Assembly (NCBI GenBank): GCA_011390755.1
Contig: JAABRU010000013.1
Coordinates: 1-63,717, forward strand
Reading direction: 5' to 3'
DNA length: 63,717 nucleotides
Source of the DNA: Desulfobacteraceae bacterium
GTDB taxonomy: Bacteria > Desulfobacterota > Desulfobacteria > Desulfobacterales > Desulfococcaceae
Both the position numbers and the translations under genes were made by a program. Numbering within the stretch: position 1 is the first letter of the stretch; each line of letters opens with the position of its first letter. Shown piece by piece: positions 28,256-36,548 of this stretch. A model generated the notes under the pieces. That model was not told where the DNA came from. It worked only from the letters and a program-made list of their open reading frames with translations, and ran no database searches.

Positions 28256-28344
28256 CGTAACGCACCGTTACAAAAGCGGAATACAAAATCAAATATGCTG
28301 TTCTGTTCCGGTGCGTTAGGGCCGGGGGGCCTAACGCACCCCGG
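28235..28344. repeat. Dispersed repeat, family F, copy 2, overlapping a gene end
   Basis: It begins CAGGGTGCCTTAGCGAGATA, contains GCGTAACGCACCG, and ends GGCCTAACGCACCCCGG. Its first 21 bases supply the last codons and the stop of the TSP3-repeat gene. Confidence 0.8.
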
Positions 28345-28355
28345 AGTATTCAGTC

Positions 28356-29549
28356 TCAGGCCAGAGAAAGAAGAACGGGAACCAGCAGTTTTTCGTCTAT
28401 ATAAGGGCGGGATTCCGGGCTGATGAGGGGAATATCTATAATTTCAACGCCCTGCTGCTTCAGCAGGTCCGTATCCGCATCCCCCCCGTAATCCCCGTTT
28501 CTGCTGTCTATGACAATAAAATTCAGCACATCTTTGACAGAGAGCTTCCGGGGATCATCTTTCCGCAGATATTCCGTCAGCTGTTCCACCTGTTCCATAA
28601 GTGTCATGCCGAAGGTTTCAGGATCCTTTCCGCCTGTATTGGGGATAAACAGCTTGGGGCAGAGGTTGGCTGCCACAGCACTTCCGGCACCCGAGGGAAG
28701 CAGATTTGCCACAAGACTGGACCAGAAACTGCCCATGGGATAGCAGATAAGATCGGCCTCTCCGATCATTTCTTTCATTTTATTCCGGATGCGGACATCA
28801 GCCGGAAAGGGATTTTCCCGACTGCTGCTGAGAAAAATTTTTTTTACTTTGGAAGATATGGGGGAAGATTCTTTGCCGGTAAGATTATGCTGCCCGATAA
28901 TCACAGAACCGTCTTCCAGTTCTGTTATCAGATGCAGATATTTGTTCACCACGGGCCGGACGGTGCCCCGCACCTGCACCAGTTTGGAAAAAATATAGAT
29001 AATGGTGTCAAAATTCCGGCGGTTATCCAGATAACCGCCGCTAAGAATCAGGTTGCCCAGACTGGCTTTGCGCAAATCAAAACTGTGCGGCATAAAGCCC
29101 CGGAAAAGATACAGATTATGCCGGATGATTTTGCGCATGGGATCGGGAATGCAGGAAACCAGTTCATGCTCCCCTTTGATCATTTTTTCCAGCTCCCCTG
29201 CCAGATTCTCCGGATCCCCGTCCGGGGGGAAGCGGTGGGCAAAAAGACGGAAGATTTCCGGATTTCCGTGCAGACTTCTGTCGGCCAGGGCCAGAAGACG
29301 GTTGCGTACATCACCGATGGCGGGCATATGAAAGGCTTCCCGCAGCAGGGCCGAACTTCCGCCGGAATCAAAAGGGGTAATGATATGAATGGAATTATGG
29401 GTATAGCGGACCAGTTCCAGGGAGGTATCTTTCAGCGCGCTGCCCCCGCTGAAAAACAGCACTTTGGGGCCCAGTTCGGGTGTGCGGCGGTATCTTTCCA
29501 GAATAAGGGGAGAGGGCAGGGATACGGTGCGGGGAATGCGGATTTTCAC
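28356..29549 (-). CDS. GAK-system CofD-like protein
   Basis: The 397-residue protein belongs to the CofD/YvcK (UPF0052) fold, shown by LFFSGGSALKDTS near the N-terminus, the SGG and PFDSGGSS segments, and IANLCPK-like and NTGG motifs. CofD makes a phosphodiester bond onto a small molecule; YvcK relatives bind UDP-sugars. NCBI/TIGRFAM naming (from memory) has a 'GAK system CofD-like protein' in this neighbourhood. GTG 29549 is chosen: GGGGAG lies before it and it begins one base after the kinase stop. It is last of the GAK genes. The actual substrate is unknown. Confidence 0.85.
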   Translation of the reverse strand: MKIRIPRTVSLPSPLILERYRRTPELGPKVLFFSGGSALKDTSLELVRYTHNSIHIITPFDSGGSSALLREAFHMPAIGDVRNRLLALADRSLHGNPEIFRLFAHRFPPDGDPENLAGELEKMIKGEHELVSCIPDPMRKIIRHNLYLFRGFMPHSFDLRKASLGNLILSGGYLDNRRNFDTIIYIFSKLVQVRGTVRPVVNKYLHLITELEDGSVIIGQHNLTGKESSPISSKVKKIFLSSSRENPFPADVRIRNKMKEMIGEADLICYPMGSFWSSLVANLLPSGAGSAVAANLCPKLFIPNTGGKDPETFGMTLMEQVEQLTEYLRKDDPRKLSVKDVLNFIVIDSRNGDYGGDADTDLLKQQGVEIIDIPLISPESRPYIDEKLLVPVLLSLA

Positions 29550-29550
29550 T

Positions 29551-30651
29551 TCAGAGACTCCCCTTTTCCAGAAATGAGATACATTTTTCGGCTGCAGTTT
29601 CAAAATCAACACCCCCGGAGAATTCCAGCACATTGCAGAGAGACAGATGGGCAATATAATTCTCATCCGAAGGCTCCGGCATCCGGCATCCGTTATACGG
29701 AGTAAAAAACAGCCCGGTGTCTTTCATGAATGCAGGCAGCAGGTCTCTGCGTTCCGCAGGATTCACCTCTTTTACCTGCACAGGCCCTGCATTGTGTTTC
29801 CAGTTGAGGATGGCCAGGGCATACATGGGCGCGTCCAGCACAAAGCGGTTGGGGCCGAAACATTCGTCAATCGGTGCATCGAATTTATGTTCCAGTTCCC
29901 AGAGTTCCTCTTTGGGCAAATCGGAAAAATATTCCCTTTCCTCATCGCTCATAATCTTTTGCAGACTGGGGTTGTTCAGAATGGTGCCGGGATTGATGCG
30001 GGGCAGTTTGGCCACCCCGTACATTTTCACTTTTTTGTTTTTTTTCTCTATCATCAGGCGGTCATTGCTCACAAACACTGCGCCGTGATTCATAATATGC
30101 AGGGCCAGGGTGGATTTTCCGGCTCCGGAAAATCCCGCCAGTGCCAGTCCCTTTCCTTTCCATATAACCCCGGCCGCATGTCCCAGCAGACAGCCCCGGC
30201 AGAGTTCCCATTCAATAAAACGGTTGTTGATAAAATTAATGACCTGATTGATATTTTCCCGGCAGGGGCCGATGGCCGCATTTTCCCCCTCTCCGAAAAC
30301 AAAGACCATGCCCGTCAGCCTTTTGCGTACAATGCGTCCGTCTGCCAGATCAATATATTCTTCTTTGACTTTTGTTTTGCCGGGATCCGGTTCTTTTATG
30401 GTAAAGGACGCTTTTTCAAAAGGCGGTGTTTGCGTTTCATGTACGGTGATGACAATTTCCGCCATTCCCTTTGACTGCACAAAAGGGCCGAAATAAGATT
30501 GTAAATCCGAAATGATTTCTTTCTGATTCGCTGCCACTTCAATGCAGCAGTTGCCGAATGTCAGATGGGTTTTATGAACCGCCCTGTCTTTTTCTCTGAT
30601 ATCCCGGATAATATCCGCTCGTTTCATATCTCCCCCGTTTTGGGTTTTCAT
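29551..30651 (-). CDS. HprK-related kinase B (GAK system)
   Basis: The 366-residue protein resembles the catalytic half of HPr kinase/phosphorylase. The P-loop is LAGFSGAGKSTLALHI near residue 170, with downstream FVSNDRLMI equivalent to the Walker-B-like acidic region. There is no HPr target in the window, and family members are known from memory as 'HprK-related kinase B'. It should phosphorylate a protein or small molecule made in the same pathway. The start overlaps the ATP-grasp stop (ATGA); an alternative ATG at 30627 follows GGGGGAG. Coupled translation with its neighbours is likely. Confidence 0.85.
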   Translation of the reverse strand: MKTQNGGDMKRADIIRDIREKDRAVHKTHLTFGNCCIEVAANQKEIISDLQSYFGPFVQSKGMAEIVITVHETQTPPFEKASFTIKEPDPGKTKVKEEYIDLADGRIVRKRLTGMVFVFGEGENAAIGPCRENINQVINFINNRFIEWELCRGCLLGHAAGVIWKGKGLALAGFSGAGKSTLALHIMNHGAVFVSNDRLMIEKKNKKVKMYGVAKLPRINPGTILNNPSLQKIMSDEEREYFSDLPKEELWELEHKFDAPIDECFGPNRFVLDAPMYALAILNWKHNAGPVQVKEVNPAERRDLLPAFMKDTGLFFTPYNGCRMPEPSDENYIAHLSLCNVLEFSGGVDFETAAEKCISFLEKGSL

Positions 30652-31520
30652 AATTTTTTCAAAACATAATCCGCATATAATTCCGCGGCATCCATTCCTG
30701 TGGCCGTCTGTATGCCGCGGAAACCGCCGAATGCGGATACTTCAAAAACAATGGGACCGTTTCCCCCGCTTTCGGCCACATCCACGCAGGTGAAATCCAG
30801 CCCGAAAAGATCCTGGGCTTTTTTTGCTATGGCAAGGGTTTCTTCCGAAGGGGTATATGCCTGATATTTTCCGCCGGATCGGGTGGTGGTGTTCCAGGAG
30901 GAACCGTCTCCGCAGCGGGCATAGGTGGTCAGATATTCTCCGCCCATGAAAACCACTCCCAGGTCCTGACCGCCAATATCCAGTTTTTTCTGAATATACA
31001 TAATACCGAACTGCTGCGTAAATGCTTCAATTTTTGCCGGGGCCTGCGGGCCCGCGCTGATGATTTCCATTCCCCGGGCCTTGGTGCTGTAGAGCGGTTT
31101 GAAAACAGCATCTTTGTAGCGGTTTACAGCCCGCAGGGCCTCTTCGGTATTTTCCGTTATTGTGGTTTCCGGCATGGGGATGCCGCCCGAACGCAGTGTG
31201 ACTGTGCAGCTGAGACGATCCAGCACCCGCATGATGTTATAGGGGTTGGAAAAAATTTTCATTCCCCTTTCCTGCAGAAAACGCAGCAGCTCCAGACGAT
31301 CCAGCAGAAGGGGGGAATACCGGGCACCTGCTTTTTTGATAATCAGGCCGTCCAGTTTGGAAATATCGCTTCCTTCAAACCATGCACTTCCGGTGGAAAG
31401 ATCCAGGCTGATTTTATCCAGTTCAATGAGCAGTTTATAAGCGGTTTTCTGTTCCACCGCGTTGGCCAGGGCTTCCGAAGACCAGCCGCCGCGGATTCCC
31501 ACAACTCCGATTCTTGGCAT
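30648..31520 (-). CDS. GAK-system ATP-grasp enzyme
   Basis: The 290-residue protein is a RimK-like ATP-grasp ligase. Visible parts are the N-terminal beta-alpha domain (MPRIGVVGIRGG), the ATP-binding lysines in KDAVFKPLYSTKARGM and MYIQKKLDIGG, and the metal-binding acid/Asn end VFEVSAFGGFRGI, where the usual E-x-N is altered to EVSA. ATP-grasp enzymes join a carboxylate to an amine through an acyl-phosphate. It overlaps the HprK-like gene by 4 bp and follows the PhoU-APH gene after a 331-bp gap that holds one inverted repeat. The product is unknown. Confidence 0.88.
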   Translation of the reverse strand: MPRIGVVGIRGGWSSEALANAVEQKTAYKLLIELDKISLDLSTGSAWFEGSDISKLDGLIIKKAGARYSPLLLDRLELLRFLQERGMKIFSNPYNIMRVLDRLSCTVTLRSGGIPMPETTITENTEEALRAVNRYKDAVFKPLYSTKARGMEIISAGPQAPAKIEAFTQQFGIMYIQKKLDIGGQDLGVVFMGGEYLTTYARCGDGSSWNTTTRSGGKYQAYTPSEETLAIAKKAQDLFGLDFTCVDVAESGGNGPIVFEVSAFGGFRGIQTATGMDAAELYADYVLKKL

Positions 31521-31704
31521 TATATTTTTTTCCTTTCTGATTTTTCTCCTGCATTATTCATAAATGTTGATAGCTATCCGAAAATAAAGGCAATGCAGAA
31601 AATCGGATTTACAAATCGGTTTTCAGCTAAAGCATTATGATTCAGCGGGTTATTCAAGTTTATGAATAATTCAGGTTCTGTACTTTTGCATTTTTTTTAC
31701 AGGA

Positions 31705-31804
31705 AACCACGAAATACACAAAATACACGAAAAAATATCTAAAAAAACAATAGGATATAAATATTTTCCGGTAGCCTTCCGTGTTTTTCGTGTCTTTCGT
31801 GGTT
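31705..31804. repeat. Inverted repeat with ACCACGAAA ends (family I)
   Basis: Arms AACCACGAAATACACAAAAT and TTCGTGTCTTTCGTGGTT with an AT-rich centre. Sequences of this style are scattered in many environmental bacterial genomes. The rest of gap 31521-31851 shows nothing else. Confidence 0.7.
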
Positions 31805-31851
31805 AAAATAAAATCAAATGCTTATAAAAAAATGCAAAACTATAGTGATTT

Positions 31852-33486
31852 TTAATAAAACAGTATATCTTCCGGCAGACGGAAATCTTTCCAGTCCCTG
31901 CCTTCATGTTCGCAGATCTGTTCCAGCAGATAGCAGGCACGAAGATACATTTCTTTGGCAAATGCAAAATTGAGTTCAAAACGGGTGGATGTATAAAAAG
32001 ACCGGGCAAGGGCAAGGGCCATGCGGGCTTCAAAGTTGTGATCTTCATATTTCCGGGCAAATTCTGAAAAAAATTCATAAAAATACAGGGTGACGGTATT
32101 GAGTCTTTCCCGCAGTTCGGTATCAAAAACCGGAAGACGGAAATGGGAAACCAGAAAAACCGAGGCATCCTGCACATAATCGGCCTGTCTGGAGCGGTAC
32201 AGATCAATATAATTGATTTTCTGCTCCGAATGATTGTAGACCACATTATTGGTATTGAAATCTCCGTGAATAAATATGCTGAAGGCGGCGGGGATTTCTT
32301 TTTCCAGGCGTTCACAGTTTTCAATAAGACTGTGCGCGGAAAGAATTTCCATATTCCCGATCTGCTGACAGGGACGGGTAAAATAGGGATGCACCCGGTA
32401 TATATTGGCCACACGGGTTCGCAGCTGCTTTATATAATCCGTCCGGAAAGTCCCCGGGCGCAGGGTGCTTTCCCAGATTTCCCGCACGGTCTGCTCAAAA
32501 AGAAAGATAACATTGCGGATAACATCCGTGCTTTCTGTCAGAATGACCTGATCCAGAGTGCATCCGGTCAGAAATTCCACCAGCAGGGAAGCCGTTGTCA
32601 TTTTTTCATAATACCCGAAAATCGTCGGGGCAATTCCGGGAAACAGCCGGTTCCATTTTTCAATATTATTTTTTTCTTTTTTTATCTTTGCCAGGGATCC
32701 TTCTTTGAAAATGCCCTGGGCTTTGAATCCCGCAAGCCGCTTGTCCCCCACCCGGCTGATGCGGCATCCGGAACGGGACCCCCATATGGATGCAAAATCA
32801 ATATCCGACAAAGTGCCTTTAAAGCCGGATTCCGAAAGGGTTTTCTGCAAAGCGTCAATCTGGCGGATTTTGATCCTGTCCCCGATAATGGCAAAGATCA
32901 GGGCCTCTCCGATATTGAGAATGGAATCCCCGATGCGTTCCAGATAGCGGAAGATAAAAATGGCCGTAACCGGATCTTCCACCCGGTTGCTTCTTTTCAG
33001 TTCGGCCATCATCCGGTCAAAATTTTCTTTGTATAACTGATCCAGGTTAAATTCTGCCCGGCAGATATTCAAAGCAGCGGACATATCCCGACTGTCAAAA
33101 ACGACTGCAATCTGCCCCAAAGCCTCCCGGATTTCGGAAAACATGGATTTGAAATTATATTTATGGATAAAACGGGGATCCGAAAGATAAAGTGTCTGGC
33201 GGGCCACATTCACACAGAAATCCGCAATTCTTTCCAGGTTTACACAGATGATATGAATAGCCCGAATATCATTGATTCTGTTGGGATTTGTATTTTTGGG
33301 CAGGCTGTGTATTTTGGAAAAGCAGTCATTTTCCACAGTGGTTTTCAGATTGTCAATATAATCATCTTTGGATAATATTTTGCGCAGCAGGGAGGAATCG
33401 GCCTCTGAAAGCAGTCCGTAGGTCAGTTTTACCTGATTCTCGGTTTCAATGACCAGAAATTTAAAATTTTCAATAATACTCTTCAT
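31852..33486 (-). CDS. PhoU domain fused to aminoglycoside-phosphotransferase-like kinase
   Basis: The 544-residue protein has an N-terminal PhoU-like helical domain (about 1-215) with the repeat signatures VNLERIADFCVNVARQ and FRYLERIGDSILNIGEAL. The C-terminal part (about 240-535) is an APH/choline-kinase-type fold: catalytic loop IHGDFNTNNVVYN near residue 410 with the metal-binding IDLYR after it. PhoU senses the phosphate transporter state, and APH-fold kinases phosphorylate small hydroxyl compounds. The fusion suggests phosphate-responsive small-molecule phosphorylation within the GAK pathway. It is 5 bp after the amphi-Trp gene. The assignment of domains is firm; the role is inferred. 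Confidence 0.88.
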   Translation of the reverse strand: MKSIIENFKFLVIETENQVKLTYGLLSEADSSLLRKILSKDDYIDNLKTTVENDCFSKIHSLPKNTNPNRINDIRAIHIICVNLERIADFCVNVARQTLYLSDPRFIHKYNFKSMFSEIREALGQIAVVFDSRDMSAALNICRAEFNLDQLYKENFDRMMAELKRSNRVEDPVTAIFIFRYLERIGDSILNIGEALIFAIIGDRIKIRQIDALQKTLSESGFKGTLSDIDFASIWGSRSGCRISRVGDKRLAGFKAQGIFKEGSLAKIKKEKNNIEKWNRLFPGIAPTIFGYYEKMTTASLLVEFLTGCTLDQVILTESTDVIRNVIFLFEQTVREIWESTLRPGTFRTDYIKQLRTRVANIYRVHPYFTRPCQQIGNMEILSAHSLIENCERLEKEIPAAFSIFIHGDFNTNNVVYNHSEQKINYIDLYRSRQADYVQDASVFLVSHFRLPVFDTELRERLNTVTLYFYEFFSEFARKYEDHNFEARMALALARSFYTSTRFELNFAFAKEMYLRACYLLEQICEHEGRDWKDFRLPEDILFY

Positions 33487-33491
33487 GTATA

Positions 33492-33770
33492 TTACCGGTT
33501 TTCACTGCTGATTTTTAAACCGGAATCCGACAGCATTCCCCCGCCGGATTCTTTCCAGGATATTTTTAAGGTAATTTTGCTTTTATCCCCTTTTTTTTTC
33601 ACCTTCATGCTGAAATTCAGGAGGTTATTGGGAGACAGCAGCAACTGCCTGTCCGGGGATTCAAAAATCACCCGCCCCTTTTCAAAACCTTCGTTCAGGG
33701 CATGGAGATATCTGCTGATGGTCCGGTTATCCTGCACAGATTCATGTTCGAATATTTCTTTGGCGGTCAT
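33492..33770 (-). CDS. Amphi-Trp-domain protein (GAK locus)
   Basis: The 92-residue protein fits the small amphi-Trp family: a helical start with ISRYLHALNEGFEKG, a GRVIF strand, and a final amphipathic strand ending TLKISWKES where the Trp gives the name. These proteins occur next to GAK genes. The same pattern (L-x-x-L, acidic strand, FSMK-x-K-x-K) is seen at the start of the XXXCH protein at 35560-36099, suggesting a shared domain. Function is unknown. It lies immediately ahead of the PhoU-APH gene. Confidence 0.8.
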   Translation of the reverse strand: MTAKEIFEHESVQDNRTISRYLHALNEGFEKGRVIFESPDRQLLLSPNNLLNFSMKVKKKGDKSKITLKISWKESGGGMLSDSGLKISSENR

Positions 33771-33941
33771 TATGGTATCTCCTTGTTTATCATTAGTGTC
33801 CTGCCCTGACTGAAAAGCCTTATCCGCCGGGCTTTTGCAAATGATTCAGAAAATTATCCGATCCGTTTCAGAATCAGTGCATTAACAGACGGACGCAGGG
33901 TCTTTTCAATTATCACAGGACACAATCTGTTTATCCGGTTT

Positions 33942-34056
33942 CAGTAAATCAAAAAGTTTCCGAAGGAGTGCGGAAACTGTATTTGCGCATAAGGGCCGGG
34001 AAGGTGCAGTCGTGCGGAAATACAATTCCGGATTCGGAAAAAGTTTCGATCTGCCG
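33942..34056. repeat. Dispersed inverted repeat, family A, copy 2 (degraded)
   Basis: The arms CAGTAAATCAAAAAGTTTCC and GGAAAAAGTTTCGATCTGC are recognisable with GAAGGAGTGCGG and internal TGTATTTGCGCA degraded. It ends 12 bp before the stop of the PHP-like gene. Confidence 0.65.
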
Positions 34057-34068
34057 GGTTTTTCTGAA

Positions 34069-35235
34069 TTATCCGGCCAGGCGGTTTTTGTATTCTGCAA
34101 TAACCTGCTTCCGGTTGCAGCCGTTCATAATCAGGGTTTTACGGATACACAGATCATCCCATGCTGTCTGCAGACCGATTTCACGGGAGGCTTTTTCCGG
34201 ATTCTGTTCTTTGGGATCACGGGTTTTTTCTCCCATATGGGTATCATCCCCCATAAAAATCAGCAAAGGTCTGTCTGTGGGGGAGGTGTACCGGTTTTTT
34301 TCGTTCAGCACGGAAATCAGAAACTGGGTATAGCGGTGGGACTGGGGGTTCCATACTTCCACACCGTCCACATCATATCCGGCCATGAGCACCGGCCAGA
34401 ACTGTTCCGGATGGGGAATCACGATTCCGGCATGTAAAGAACGGGCTTCTTCTATGATTTCCGATGCCCTGTAAAAATACTGCAGGGGAAAGTGCTGTTT
34501 CACAATTTTTTTCACAGCTGTCAGAAAGGTCTGCGCCCTGTCAATGAGGGCATCACTGTAATCATTGCGCAGGCAGTCAAAAAAATTCCGCAGCACTTTG
34601 TTTTTGACAGACTGGGGAGATATATTACTGTAATATTCATCAATCAGTTTTTCAATTTTCCGCACATAACTTTGCACAAAACGGACCAGATCATCATTGG
34701 CACCGGTCTGGAGGGCGGCCGCTTCCAGTCTGTCCGTATGAGGTCGGGTAATGGTTTCCATAAAATCAAACAACTGGGAAGAACGGTATTTAAAGGTATG
34801 TGCCAGCATCTGTTTGAGCATATGGGCCTCTTTCACCCGTTCATTTTCAAAATGCAGCAGCAGCTGCACTTTCTGGTTGAATCCGGATGCATAGCAGTCC
34901 ACTTCCACACCCGAATAAGGCCCGTAACTCATGATTTCATTGTGCTGCGTGGGAATAATGAGTTCCTGCTTTTTGTTGGGAAACATGCTTTCAATGCGCC
35001 GGGAAATCAGATCCATGGGCACATGCTCCGGATGCCAGTGGGCAGCCAGAACAGATTCCTGCCGGGGATAGACAGCCGGTATTTCCAAAATCTGCCGTCG
35101 CTGACCTTCATTGAGATCCACAGAAACCACTTTGAGAAAATATTCTTTTTCCCTGTCCGTGATGTCTTCGGGAATGTCATTGGGAATCATTGAGATGGGT
35201 TCTATTCTGCTTTTGTATTCGAGTCGTTTTGCCAT
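34069..35235 (-). CDS. PHP-like metal-dependent hydrolase associated with the GAK genes
   Basis: The 388-residue protein shows metal-ligand-like motifs in PHP order: H-x-H in AAHWHPEHVP (about residue 65), an acidic VEVDCYA strand, an IPHPEQFWP motif, GVEVWN and FMGDDTHMGEK near the end. PHP proteins use two or three metals to split phosphoesters. Two long helices lie in the middle. It is encoded between the amphi-Trp and XXXCH genes on the same strand. I do not know this family as a named GAK member, so it may be an additional component. No ribosome-binding site precedes the ATG. Confidence 0.65.
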   Translation of the reverse strand: MAKRLEYKSRIEPISMIPNDIPEDITDREKEYFLKVVSVDLNEGQRRQILEIPAVYPRQESVLAAHWHPEHVPMDLISRRIESMFPNKKQELIIPTQHNEIMSYGPYSGVEVDCYASGFNQKVQLLLHFENERVKEAHMLKQMLAHTFKYRSSQLFDFMETITRPHTDRLEAAALQTGANDDLVRFVQSYVRKIEKLIDEYYSNISPQSVKNKVLRNFFDCLRNDYSDALIDRAQTFLTAVKKIVKQHFPLQYFYRASEIIEEARSLHAGIVIPHPEQFWPVLMAGYDVDGVEVWNPQSHRYTQFLISVLNEKNRYTSPTDRPLLIFMGDDTHMGEKTRDPKEQNPEKASREIGLQTAWDDLCIRKTLIMNGCNRKQVIAEYKNRLAG

Positions 35236-35272
35236 AAGTAATGTTTAATGTTGTAATGTCAAATGTTGAATG

Positions 35273-35414
35273 GTAGGTCAAATCCGTTGATCCGAATATT
35301 CCCCTCCCCCGGCGGGAGGGGTCAGGGGAGGGGGCAAATAACGGATGCTTACACCCTCCCCCTGCCCCTCCCTCAGGGGCGGGGAGACCTTATCAGCGGA
35401 TTTGGACCACTGCC
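35273..35414. repeat. Dispersed inverted repeat, family B, copy 3
   Basis: Arms GTAGGTCAAATCCGTTGATC and ATCAGCGGATTTGGACCACT surround a GC-rich centre of facing CCCCTCCCCC and GGGAGGGG motifs. In the 324-bp gap 35236-35559 it sits next to miniature element D1. Confidence 0.8.
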
Positions 35415-35436
35415 AAATGTCAAATGTTGAATGAAT

Positions 35437-35539
35437 TAGGACTTACGCAGTTGAATTTTAACTGTTTGAATTTATTATGTGCCTTAAAAATTGACAGTCA
35501 ATAAAAACAGCAGATTATATTTCAACTGCGTAAGTCCTA
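35437..35539. mobile_element. Miniature transposable element, family D, copy 1
   Basis: The 103-bp element has ends TAGGACTTACGCAGTTGAA and TTCAACTGCGTAAGTCCTA as perfect terminal inverted repeats, an AT-rich centre and no gene. It is flanked by the direct repeat TGAAT (35432-35436 and 35540-35544), a 5-bp target duplication. The inverted copy at 43287 is the same length. Confidence 0.9.
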
Positions 35540-35559
35540 TGAATATCTTTTCCCGATTT

Positions 35560-36099
35560 TTATTTATGCCGTTTGTGGCATTCTTTTTTCATGCGGTTCA
35601 ATTCCAGATATGCCGATTTACAGCCTTCCGGGTTTTTGCTTTCAAAGGCTTTTCTGAAATCCGAGCAGATTTTGTCATATTCGGGATAATATTCTGCCCC
35701 GTATTCATTATAACTGATCATGAGTTTGGAATCCTGTAAAAAGGAAGTCACCAAAGATTCCGAGGGCAGTATATCCATAATAAGACTTCCGTTCATATCT
35801 TTAAATGATTTCTTCATCCTTTTTTTAATTTCTTTATATCTGTTTTTTTTTGTTTTTTCTGCCTGTTCCCCAAGTTGTTTTTCAGATTCGGAAGAGGAAT
35901 AGGATTTCATTTTGATTTTCATAGAAAAACCGTCTGCATCCTTTTTAACACCGACTTTGAGTTTCCGGAAATCATCCAAAGAAAAAGAAATCTGTCCGTT
36001 GTCTTCCCTGCCTTCCAGTTTATCTGCAATTTCACGAAAGAAACCGACCAGATCCTCCCTGTTCAGTTCCTGGTATGATATTTTTTCTCCGCTTCCCAT
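35560..36099 (-). CDS. GAK-system XXXCH-type protein
   Basis: The 179-residue protein ends in the signature Cys-His (MKKECHKRHK), the mark of the XXXCH group found with GAK genes. Its first 65 residues resemble the amphi-Trp domain (FFREIADKLEGRED then a GQISF strand and FSMKIKMK). A basic, Lys-rich helical middle and an acidic helical C-terminal follow. The ATG at 36099 has GGGGG-rich RBS sequence before it. It is first in the GAK set. A Cys-His C-terminus could be the site of modification by the kinase or ATP-grasp enzyme; this is speculative. Confidence 0.8.
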   Translation of the reverse strand: MGSGEKISYQELNREDLVGFFREIADKLEGREDNGQISFSLDDFRKLKVGVKKDADGFSMKIKMKSYSSSESEKQLGEQAEKTKKNRYKEIKKRMKKSFKDMNGSLIMDILPSESLVTSFLQDSKLMISYNEYGAEYYPEYDKICSDFRKAFESKNPEGCKSAYLELNRMKKECHKRHK

Positions 36100-36121
36100 A
36101 TTTCTGCCCCCTTCTCTTTCT

Positions 36122-36226
36122 GATAAACGGCCATGACATGCATTCACTCACAACGAAGCATGAAAGCAGGGTGCGTTAGGCGACAGCCGTAACGCACCGG
36201 AATTTATAATTTACGGTGCGCTTCTC
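36122..36226. repeat. Composite of repeat families G and F
   Basis: Family G (GATAAACGGCCATGACATGC ... CTCACAACGAAGCATGAAAG) runs directly into family F (CAGGGTGCGTTAGGCGACAG, CCGTAACGCACCGG, TTACGGTGCG). Family G also occurs at 43048 and 63669. Confidence 0.7.
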
Positions 36227-36243
36227 GTTCCCACACTCCGCGC

Positions 36244-36371
36244 CAATGCCATTAAGTTAAGCCCAAAATCCCCCTCCCCCGGTGGGAGGGGGAAGGTAAG
36301 AGGCTGTAATCAAATGCTGTTTTCCCCCTCCCGCCGGGGGAGGGGAATACTCTGCTTAAGTCAATGACATT
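36244..36371. repeat. Dispersed inverted repeat, family C, copy 1
   Basis: Outer arms CAATGCCATTAAGTTAAG and CTTAAGTCAATGACATTC. GC-rich inner arms, CCCCCTCCCCC-GGTGGGAGGGGG and CCCCCTCCCGCC-GGGGGAGGGG. It directly abuts family A copy 3. Confidence 0.8.
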
Positions 36372-36534
36372 CAGTAGATCGAAACGTTTCCGGAGGAGTC
36401 CAGAAATTGTATTTTTGCACCGCTGAACATGGGTAAAACGGAGCGTTTTCTGCCGGGCATTTATGCAAAAATACAATTTCTGCACTCCGGGAACCGTTCT
36501 GAAACCGGTCGGCGGAAAACTTTTCGATCTACTG
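36372..36534. repeat. Dispersed inverted repeat, family A, copy 3
   Basis: Outer arms CAGTAGATCGAAACGTTTCC and GGAAAACTTTTCGATCTACTG flank the inner TGTATTTTTGCA and TGCAAAAATACAAT palindromes. It separates the pst-arsC operon end from the GAK genes. Confidence 0.85.
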
Positions 36535-36548
36535 ATAATATGTAATCA

